64,000 bases of DNA from Luzula sylvatica (Eukaryota; Streptophyta; Magnoliopsida; Poales; Juncaceae): assembly GCA_946800325.1 (NCBI GenBank), contig OX326957.1, forward strand, positions 65,141,570 through 65,205,569, read 5' to 3'. Positions 54,101-64,000 of this stretch are shown here, in pieces (within the stretch, counting starts at the first letter, position 1; every line of letters starts with the position of its first letter). The notes beneath the pieces were generated by a model, which did not search any database, had not been told where the DNA came from, and saw nothing but the letters and a program-made list of their open reading frames with translations. A program made the position numbers and the translations under genes.

Positions 54101-55337
54101 AAAGATTGTTTTGAATCGAAAAACAAATTTTTATAGTGTTTGCAAAATTTGGCGAAAAGTTATGTTGTAAAAGATACGATACAAATGATCTAAAAACACG
54201 TTATTTGTACTCCCCAAAGCGTAAAAAGATTGCTATGAATCGAAAAGAATACTTTCTAAGTGTTTGTACAATTTGATGAAAAGTTACGTAGTAAAAGATA
54301 CGATCCAAACGATCTCAAAAACATCTCCTCGGAGTATTAAAAGATTCTTTTGAATCGGAAAAAACAAATGTTTTAGTGTTTGCAAAATTTGGTGAACATT
54401 TATGTAGTAAAAGATATGATACAAATGAGCCAATAACACGTTATTTGAACTCATCAAAGCGTAAAAAAATTGCGATGAATCGAAAAGAAAACTCTCTTAG
54501 TTTGTGTACCATTTGGGGAAAAGTTACGTAGTGAAAGATTCGATCCAAACCATCTCAAAAACACATTATTTGACTCCTCAGAGCTTGTTTTGAATCGAAA
54601 AACAAACTTTCTTAGTGTTTGTAAAATTTGGTAAAAATTTATGTAGTAAAAGATACGATACAATTGATCTAAAAACATGTTATTTGAACTCCTCGGAGCT
54701 TTAAAAGATTGTTTTGAATTGAAAAGAAAACTTTCTTAGTGTTTGTACAATTTGGCGAAAAGTAACGTAGTAAAAGATTCGATCCAAACCATCTCAAAAA
54801 CATGTTATTTGAACTCCTCGGAGCATTAAAAGATTGTTTTGAATCGGAAAACAAACTTTCTTAGTGTTTGTAAAATTTGGTGATAATTTAGGTGTAGTAA
54901 AAGATACGATATAAATGAGCTAAAAACATGTTATTTGAACTCCTCAAAGCGTAAAAAGATTGCGATGAATCCAAAAGAAAACTTTCTTAGTTTTTGTACA
55001 ATTTGGGGAAAAGTTACGTAGTGAAAGATTCGATCCAAATCATCTCAAAAACATATTATTGGAACTCCTCAGAGCTTTAAAAGCTTGTTTTTATTCGAAA
55101 AACAAACTTTCTTCGTGTTTGTAAAATTTGGTGAAAATTTATTTAGTAAAAGATACGATACACATGATCTAAAAACATGTTATTTGAACTCCTCGGAGCA
55201 TTAAAAGATTGTTTTGAATCGAAAAATAAAGTTTCTTAGTGTTTGTAAAATTTGGGGAAAATTTATGTTGCAAAAGATACAATACAAATGATCTAAAAAC
55301 ACGTTATTTGAACTCCTCAAAGCTTAAAAAGATTGTT
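51119..55337. repeat. First ~4.2-kb higher-order unit of the satellite
   Basis: Rare variants in this block recur about 4,207-4,224 bases later. The CTCGGACCATTAAAAG variant occurs at 51219 and 55441, GGTGCTAAG at 51400 and 55630, and GAGCTAAACACACGTTATTT at 51943 and 56151. The boundary is set by the left edge of the array and is approximate. Confidence 0.7.
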
Positions 55338-58300
55338 ATGAATCGAAAAGAAAACTTTCTTAGTGTTTGTACAATTTGGTGAGAAGTTACGTAGTAAAAG
55401 ATTCGATCCAAACCATCTGAAAAACACGTTATTTGAACTCCTCGGACCATTAAAAGATTGTTTTGAATCGAAAAACCAACTTTCTTAGTGTTTGTAAAAT
55501 TTGGTGAAAATTTAGGTGTAGTAAAAGATACGGTACAAATGAGCTAAAAATATGTTATTTGAGCTCCTCAAAGCGCAATAAGATTGCGATGAATCGAAAA
55601 GAAAACTTCCTTAGTTTCTGTTCAATTTGGTGCTAAGATTACGTAGTGAAAGATTCGATCCGAACTATCTCAAAAACACATTATTTGAACTCCTCAGAGC
55701 TTTAAAAGCTTGTTTTGAATCGAAAAAAAAAATCTTAGTATTTGTAAAATGTGGTGAAAAGTAACATAGAGGAATATTCGATCCAAACAATCTCGAAAAG
55801 ATGTTATTTGAAGCCCTCAGAGCTTTAAAAGATTGTTTTGAATCGAAAAACAAAACTTCGTAGTGTTTGCAAAATTTGGTGAAAAGATATGATACAAATG
55901 ACCTAAGAACACGTTATTTGAACTCTCTAGAGCGTAAAAAGATTGCTATGAATCGAAAAGAAAACTTTCTAAGTGTTTGTACAATTTGGTGAAAAGTTAC
56001 GTAGTAAAATATTCGATCCAAACGATCTCAAAAACATGTTATTTGAACTCCTCGGAGCATTAAAAGATTGTTTTGAATCAAAAAACAAACTTTCTTAGTG
56101 TTTGCAAAATTTGGTGAAAATTTATGTAGTAAAAGATACGATACAAATGAGCTAAACACACGTTATTTGAACTCCTCAAAGCGTAAAAAAATTACGATGA
56201 ATCGAAAAGAAAACTTTCTTAATTTTTGTAAAATTTGGGGAAAAGTTACGTAGTGAAAGATTCGATCCAAACCATCTCAAAAACACATTATTTGAACTCC
56301 TCAGAGCTTTAAAAGCTTGTTTTCAATAGAAAAACAAACACTCTTAGTGTTTGTAAAATTTGGTGAAAATTTATGTAGTAAAAGATACGATACAATTGAT
56401 CTAAAAACTTGTTTTTTGAACTCCTCGGAGCTTTAAAAGATTGTTTTGAATCGAAAAATAAACTTTCATAGTGTTTGCAAAATTTGGTGAAAAGTTATGT
56501 TGTAAAAGATACGATACAAATGATCTAAAAACGCGTTATTTGAACTCCTCGGAGCATTAAAAGATTGTTTTGAATTGAAAAACAAACTTTCTTAGTGTTT
56601 GTAAAATTTGGGGAAAATTTATGTGGCAAAAGATACAATACAAATGATCTAAAAACATGATATTTGAACCCTCAAAGTGTAAAAATATTGCTATGAATCG
56701 AAAAGTAAAATTTCTTAGTGTTTGTACAATTTGGTGCAAAGTTACGTAATAAAATATTCGACCCAAACATCTCAAAAACACGTTATTTGAACTCCTCGGA
56801 GCATTAAAAGATTATTTTGAATCGAAAAACAAACTTTCTTAGTGTTTGTAAAGTTTGGTGATAATTTAGGTGTAGTAAAATATACGATACAAATGAACTA
56901 AAAACATGTTATTTGAGCTCGTCAAAGCGTAATAAGATTGCAATGAATCGAAAAGAAAACTTTCTTAGTTTCTGTTCAATTTGGGGAAAAGTTTCCTTAG
57001 TGAAAGATTCGAAACGAACCATCTCAAAAATAAATTATTTGAACTCCTCAAAGCTTTAAAAGCTTGTTTTGAATTGAAAAGAAAATTTTCTTAGTGTTTG
57101 TAAAATTTGGTGAAAAGTTACGTAGAGGAAGATTCGATCCAAACAATCTCGAAAAGACGTTATTTGAAGTCCTCGGAGCTTTAAAAGATTGTTTTGAATC
57201 GAAAAACAAACTTTCATAGTATTTGCAAAATTTGGCGAAAAGTTATGTTGTAAAAGATACGATACAAATGATCTAAAAAGACGTTATTTGAACTCCCCAA
57301 AGAATAAAAAGATTGCTATGAATCGAAAAGAAAACAATCTAAGTGTTTGTACAATTTGGTGAAAAGTTACGTAGTAAAAGATTCGATCCAAACGATCTCA
57401 AAAACATGTTATTTGAACTCCTCGGAGCATTAAAAGATTATTTTGAATCGAAAAACAAACTTATATAGTGTGTGTAAAATTTGGTGAAAATTTATGTATA
57501 AAAAGATACGATACAAATGAGCTAAAAACATGTTATTTGAACTCCTCAAAGCGTAAAAAGATTGCGATGAATCGAAATGAAAACTTTCTTAGTTTTTGTA
57601 CAATTTGGGGAAAAGTTACGTAGTGAAAGATTCGATCCAAACCATCTAAAAAACACATTAGTTGAACTCCGCAGAGGTTTAAAAGCTTGTTTTGAATCGA
57701 AAAAAAAATATTCTTAGTGTTTGTAAAATGTGGTGAAAACTTATGTAGTAAAAGATACGATACAAATGATCTAAAAACACGTTATTTGAACTCCTCGGAG
57801 CATTAAAAGATTGTTTTGAATCGAAAAACAAACTTTTTAATTAGTGTTTGTAAAATTTGGGGAAAGGTTATGTAGTGAAAGATTTGATCCAAACCATCTC
57901 AAAAACACATTATTTGAACTCCTCGGAGCTTTAAAAGCTTGTTTTCAATCGAATAACAAACTTTCTTAGTGTTTGAAAAATTGGGTGAAAACTTATGTAG
58001 TAAAATATACGATACAAATGATCTAAAAACACGTTATTTGAACTCCTCGAAAAGATGTTATTTGAAGTCCCCAGAGCTTTAAAAGATTGTTTTGAATTGA
58101 AAAACAAACCTTCGTAGTGTTTGCAAATTTTGGTGAAAAGTTATGTTGTAAAAGATACCATACAAATGACCTAAAAACACATTATTTGAACTCCCCAAAG
58201 ATTAAAAAGATTGCTATGAATCGAAAACAAAACTTTCTAAGTGTTTGTACAATTTGGTGAAAAGTTATGTAGTAAAAGATTCGATCCAAACCATCTCAAA

Positions 58301-58840
58301 AACATGTTATTTGAACTCCTCGGAGGATTAAAAGATTGTTTTGAATCGAAAAACAAATTTTCTTAGTGTGTGTAAAATTTGGTGAAAATTTATGTAGTAA
58401 AAGATACGATGCAAATGAGCTAAAAACATGTTTTTTGAACTCTTCAAGGCATAAAAAGATTGCGATGAATCGAAAAGAAAACTTTCTTAGTTTTAGTACA
58501 ATTTGGTGAAAAGTTAAGTAGTAAAAGATTCGATGCAAATCATCTCAAAAACGTATTATTGGAACTCCTCAGAGCTTTACAAGCTTGTTTTGAATCGAAA
58601 AAAAAACTTTCTTAGTGTTTGTAAAATTTGATGAAAATTTATGTAGTAAAAGATACGATACAAATGATCTAAAAACACATTATTTGAACTCCTCGGAGCA
58701 TTAAAAGATAGTTTTGAATCGAAAAATAAACTTTCTTAGTGTTTGGAAAATTTGGGGAAAATTTATGTAGCGAAAGACACTATACAAATGATCTAAAAAC
58801 ACGTTATTTGAACTCCTCAAAGCGTAAAAATATTGCTATA
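55338..58840. repeat. Second higher-order unit, shortened
   Basis: This block follows the first unit variant by variant up to about 57300. It reaches the next GGACCAT variant at 58941, only 3,500 bases after the previous one, so it lacks about 0.7 kb (roughly six monomers). The later part of the array (after about 59500) is less clearly ordered. Confidence 0.55.
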
Positions 58841-61800
58841 AATCGAAAAGAAAACTTTCTTAGTGTTAGTACAATTTGGTGGGAAGTTACGTAGTAAAAG
58901 ATACGATCCAAACCATCTCAAAAACACGTTATTTGAACTCCTCGGACCATTAAAAGATTGTTATGAATCGAAAAAAAAACTTTCTCAGTGTTTGTAAAAT
59001 TTGGTGAAAATTTTGGTGTAGTAAAAGATACGATACAAATGAGATAAAAATATGTTATTTGAGCTCCTCAAAGCGTAATAAGATTGCGATGAATCGAAAA
59101 GAAAACTTTCTTAGTTTCTGTTCAATTTGGTGAAAAGATTATGTAGTGAAAGATTCGATCCGAACCATCTCAAAAACACATTATTTAAACTCCTCAGAGC
59201 TTTAAAAGCATGTTTTGAATCGAAAAGAAAAATTTATTAGTGTTTGTAAAATGTGGTGAAAAGTTACGTAGAGGAATATTCGATCCAAACAATCTTGAAA
59301 AGACGTTATTTGAAGTCCTCAGAGCTTTAAAAGATTGTTTTGAATCGAAAAACAAACCTTCATAGTGTTTGCAAAATTTGGTCAAAACTTATGTTGTAAA
59401 AGATATGATACAAATGACCTAAAAACACGTTATTTGAACTCCCCAAAGCGTAAAAAGATTGCTATGAATCGAAAAAAAAACTTTCTTAGTTTTTGTACAA
59501 TTTGGGGAAAAGTTACATAGTGAAAGATTCGATCCAAACCATCTCAAAAACACATTATTTGAACTCCTCAGAGCTTTAAAAGCTTGTTTTGAATCGAAAA
59601 ACAAACTTTCTTAGTGTTTGTAAAATTTGGTGAAAATTTATGCAATAAAAGATACGATACAAATGATCAAAAGACACGTTATTTGAACTCCTCGGAGCTT
59701 TAAATGATTGTTTTTGTGAAAAGTTATGTTTTAAAACATTCATTGTGTTTTAGCGAAAAACAAACATTCATTGTGTTTGCAAAATTTGGTGAAAAGTTAT
59801 GTTTTAAAAGATACGATGCAAATGATCTAAAAACACGTTATTTGAACTACCCAAAGCGTAAAAAGATTGCTATGAATCGAAAAGAAAACTTTCTAAGTGT
59901 TTGTACAATTTGGTGAAAAATTGCGTAGTAAAAGATTCGATCCAAACCATCTCAAAAACACATTATTTTGTCTCCTCGGAGCATTAAAAGATTGTTTTGA
60001 ATCGAAAAAAAAACTTTCTTACTGTTTGTAAAATTTGGTGAAAATTTATGTAGTAAAAGCTACGATACAAATGAACTAAAAAAACGTTATTTGATCTCCT
60101 CAAAGCATTAAAAGATTGCTATGAATCGAAAAGAAAACTGTCTTAGTGTTTGTACAATTTGGTGAAAATTTAGGTAGTAAAAGATTCGATACAAACAATC
60201 TCAAAAACACGTTGTTTCAACTCCTCGGAGCATTAAAAGATTGTTTTGAATCGAAAAACAAACTTTCTTAGTGTTTGTAAAATATGGTGAAAATTTATAT
60301 TGTAAAAGATACGATACAAATGATCTAAAAATACGTTATTTGAACTCCTCAAAGCGTAAAAAGATTGTGATGAATCGAAAAGAAAACTTTCTTAGTTTTT
60401 TGTACAATTCGGTGAAAAGTTACGTAGTGCAAGATTCGATCGAAACAATCTCAAAAATACAATATTTGAACTCCTCAGAGCTTTAAAAGCTTGTTTTGAA
60501 TCGAAAAACAAATTTTCTTAGTGTTTGTAAAATTTGGTGAAAATTTACGTAGTAAAAGATACGATACAAATTATCTAAAAACACATTATTTGAACTCCTC
60601 GGAGCATTAAAAGATTGCTTTGAATCGAAAAAAAAACTTTCTTAATGTTTGTAAAATTTGGTGAAAATTTATGTAGTAATAGATGCGATACAAATGAGCT
60701 AAAAACACGTTATTTGAACTCCTCAAAGCGTAAAAAGATTTCGAAGAATCGAAAAGAAAACTTTCTTAGATTTCTTCGATTTGGTGAAAAGTTTCGTAGT
60801 GGAAGATTCGATCCAAACCATCTCAAAAACACATTGTTTGAACTCCTCATAGCTTTAAAAGCTTGATTGGAATCGAAAAGAAAATTTTCTTAGTGTATGT
60901 AAAATTTGGTGAAAAGTTACGTAGTGAAAGATTCGATCCAAACCATCTCAAAAACACATTATTTGAACTCCTCGGAGTATTAAAAGATTGTTTTGATTCG
61001 AAAAACAAAATTTCTTAGTGTTTGTAAAATTTGGTGAAAATCTATGTAGTAAAAGATACGATACAAATGAGGTAAAAACACATTATTTGTACTCCTCAAA
61101 GCGTAAAAATATTTGCGATGAATCGAAATGAAAACTTTCTTAGTTTTTGTACAATTTGGTGAAAAGTTACATAGTGAAAGATTCGATCCAAACCATCTCA
61201 AAAACACATTATTTGAACTCCTCAGAGCTTTAAAAGCTTCTTTTGAATCGAAAAACAAACTTTCTTAGTGTTTGTAAAATTTGGTGAAAATTTACATAGT
61301 AAAAGACACGATACAAATGATCTAAAAACACGTTATTTGAAATCCTCGGAGCATTAAAAGATTGTTTTGAATCGAAAAAAAAACTTTCTTAGTGTTTGTA
61401 AAATTTGGTGAAATTTTATGTCGTAAAAGATACAATACAAATGAGCTAAAAACACGTTATTTGAACTCCTCAAAGCGTAAAAAGATTGTGATGAATCAAA
61501 AAAACAACTTTCTTAGTTTTGTTCGATTTGGTGAAAAGTTACGTAGTGAAAGATTTGATCCAAACCATCTCAAAAAACACATTATTTGAACTCTTCATAG
61601 CTTTAAAAGCTTGTTTGGAATCGAAAAGAAAATTTTCTAAGTGTATGTAAAATTTGTTGTAAAGTTACGTAGTGAAAGATTCGATCCAAACCATCTCAAC
61701 CACACGTTATTTGAAATCCTCGGAGCATTAAAAGATTTTTTTGAATTGAAAAACAAACTTTCTTACTGTTTGTAAAATTCGGTTAAAATTTATGTAGTAA

Positions 61801-64000
61801 AACATGCAATACAAATGAGCTAAGAACACGTTATTTGAACTCCTCAAAGCGTAAAAAGATTGCGATGAGTCGAAAAGAAAGCTTTCTTTGTGTCTGTTCA
61901 ATTTGGTGAAAAGTTACGTAGTGAAAGATTCGATCCAAACCATCTCAAAAACACATTCTTTGAATTCATCAAATCTTTAAAAGATTGTTTTGAATCGAAA
62001 AACAAACTCTCATGGTGTGTTTGCAAAATTTGGTGAAAAGTTATGTTGTAAAAGATACGATAGAAATGATCTAAAAACACGTTATTTGAACTCCCCAAAG
62101 CGTATAAAGATTGATATGAATCGAAAAGAAAACTTTCTATGTGTTTGTACAATTTGGTGAAAAGTTACGTAGTAAAAGATTCGATCCAAACCATCTCAAA
62201 AATACGTTATTTGAACTCCTCGGAGCATTAAAAGATTGTTTTGAATCGAATAACAAACATTCTTAGTGTTTGTAATATTTGGTGAAATTTTATGTAGTAA
62301 AAAATACGATACAAATGAACTAAAAACACGTTATTTGAACTCCTCAAAGCGTAAAAAGATTGCTATGAATCGAAAAGAAAACTTTCTTAGTGTTTGTACA
62401 ATTTGGTGAAAAGTTAGGTAGTAAAAGATTCGATCCAAACCATCTCAAAAACACGTTATTTGAACTCCTTGGAGCATTAAATGATTATTTTTAATCGAAA
62501 AACAAACTTTCGTAGTGTTTCTAGAATTTGGTGAAAATTTAGGTAGTAAAAGATATGATACAAATGAGCTAAAAACGTTATTTGAACTCATCAAAGCTTA
62601 ATAAGATTACGATGAATCGAAATGAAAACTTGCTTAGTTTTTGTTCAATTTGGTTAAAAGTTACATACTGAAAGATTCGATCCAAGCCATCTAGAAAACA
62701 CATTATTTCAACTCCTCAGAGCTTTAAAAGCTTGTTATGAATCGAAAAGAAAATTTTCTTAGTGTTTATAATATTTGTTGAAAAGTTACTTAGTGAAAGA
62801 TTTGATCCAAACCATCTTGTAAACACGTTATTTGCATTCCTCAAAGCTTTAAAAGATTGTTTTCAATCGAAAAACAAACTTTCATAGTGTTTGCAAAATT
62901 TGGTGAAAAGTTATGTTGTAAAAGATACGATACAAATGATCTAAAAACACGTTATTTGAACTCCCCAAATCGTAAAAAGTTGCTATGAATCGAAAAGAAA
63001 ACTTTCTTAGTTTTTGTACAATTTGGTGAAAAGTTATGTGGTGAAAGATTCGATCCAAACCATCTCGAAAACACATTATTTGACTCCTCGGAGTTTTAAA
63101 AGATTGTTTTGAATTGAAAAACAAACTTTCATAGTGTGTGCAAAATTTGGTGAAAAGTTATGTTGTAAAAGATACGAAACAAATGATCTAAAAACACGTT
63201 ATTTGAACTCCCCAAAGCGTAAAAAGACTGCTATGAATCGAAAAGAAAACTTTCTAAGTGTTTGTACAATTTGGTGAAAAGTTACGTAGTAAATGATTCG
63301 ATCCAAACCATCTCAAAAACACATTATTTTATCTCGTCAGAGCTTTAAAAGATTCTTTTGAATCGAAAAACAAATTTTCTTAGTATTTGTAAAATTTGGT
63401 GAAAATTTATGTAGTAAAAGATACGATACAAATGAACCAAAAACACATTATTTGAACTCCTCAAAGCATAAAAAGATTGCTATGAATCGAAATGAAAACT
63501 TTCTTAGTGTTTGTAAAATTTGGTGAAAAGTTACGTAGTAAAATATTCGATCCAAACCATCTCAAAAACACGTTGTTTGAACTCCTCGGAGTATTAAAAG
63601 ATTGTTTTGGATCGAAAAACAAATTTTCTTAGTGTTTGTAAAATTTGGTGAAAATTTATGTAGAAAATATACGATTCAAATGAGCTAAAAATACATTATT
63701 TGAACTTCTCAAAGCGTAAAAAGATTGCGATGAATTGAAAAGAATACTTTCATAGTTTTTGTACAATTTTGTGAAAAGTTACGTAGTGAAAGATTCGATC
63801 CAAACCATCTCAAAAACACATTATTTGAACTCCTCAGAGCTTTCAAAGCTTGTTTTGAATCGAAAAACAAACTTTCTTAGTGTTAGTCAAATTTGGTGAA
63901 AATTTACGTAGTAAAAGATACGATACAAATGATCTAAAAACACGTTATTTGAACTCCTCGGAGCATTAAAAGATTGTTTTGAATCGAAAAAAAATCATTC

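Larger units (their letters stand above)
51119..64000. repeat. About 124-bp satellite array with dimer and higher-order structure
   Basis: Roughly 104 head-to-tail monomers of 123-125 bp fill the rest of the window and continue past its edge. Two monomer types alternate. Type A has GATACGATACAAATGA and GAATCGAAAAACAAAC; type B has GATTCGATCCAAACCATC and GAATCGAAAAGAAAAC. Each monomer ends near ACACGTTATTTGAACTCCTC, and the dimer period is about 248 bp. Diagnostic variants show longer periods of about 4.2 kb and 1.1 kb (see findings). Many minus-strand frames of 60-95 codons arise because the consensus is stop-poor in one phase; none is a gene. The monomer length is short for a typical plant centromere repeat, so its chromosomal role is open. 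Confidence 0.95.

Noticed and set aside
51447..63124. About 18 minus-strand and 5 plus-strand open frames of 60-95 codons in the satellite array
   Set aside because: They repeat the same phrase (FDSKQSFKALRSSNNVF and similar), follow the monomer consensus, shift frame with each 124-bp step and have no independent coding signs.
51119..64000. CRISPR-like array
   Set aside because: Units are contiguous with no spacers, and the rest of the window is plainly plant nuclear DNA.

Overview
This window looks like nuclear DNA of a flowering plant, probably a eudicot. It is AT-rich and intron-containing, and it carries recognisably plant genes: a vacuolar phosphate transporter, a HOTHEAD-type oxidoreductase, a UDP-rhamnose synthase and a subtilase tail. 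Plant-type transposons dominate the spaces between them. All reading was by eye; exon joins were checked for phase and GT/AG borders, but no alignment or database search was run.

Layout. 0-2.1 kb: AT-rich DNA ending in a small secreted proline-rich peptide gene. 2.1-15 kb: transposon-rich DNA with a tRNA-derived SINE, a Helitron 3' end, a CACTA-like terminus holding a nested hAT element, a 0.66-kb tandem duplication, an RPA-like OB-fold fragment, minisatellites and a broken BED-finger hAT gene. 15.7-22.2 kb: a complete SPX-MFS gene (PHT5/VPT type, 691 aa, 10 coding exons). Two P1BS sites lie upstream of its TATA box and its spliced 5' leader contains a near-perfect miR827 site. The 3.1-kb leader intron holds MITEs and a FAR1-like relic. 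22.3-33 kb: repeats, including a Copia-like solo LTR nested in a MITE, a Harbinger-like element with a SINE inside it, and a hAT-like element. 33.9-34.3 kb: a small N-myristoylated PADRE/DUF4228-like gene. 34.6-41 kb: hAT elements with target-site duplications, a gag-like relic and a 5'-truncated LINE. 41.6-44.2 kb: a HOTHEAD-like GMC oxidoreductase gene with five exons. 44.5-48 kb: more MITEs. 48.9-50.2 kb: a UER1/NRS-ER gene with two exons. 50.8-51.1 kb: the 3' end of a subtilase gene cut off by a satellite array. 51.1-64 kb: a ~124-bp tandem satellite with an A/B dimer register and longer-range periodicity, running off the right edge.

How the parts relate. The phosphate transporter locus carries the strongest regulatory signal: PHR-type binding sites upstream, and in the leader a miR827 site that also contains the only upstream AUG. 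From memory, the Arabidopsis orthologues of the transporter and of UER1 are neighbours (At1g63010 and At1g63000). If so, this window keeps an ancient gene pair that transposons and two other genes have pushed about 27 kb apart. The satellite array marks the right border of the gene-bearing segment and breaks a subtilase gene.
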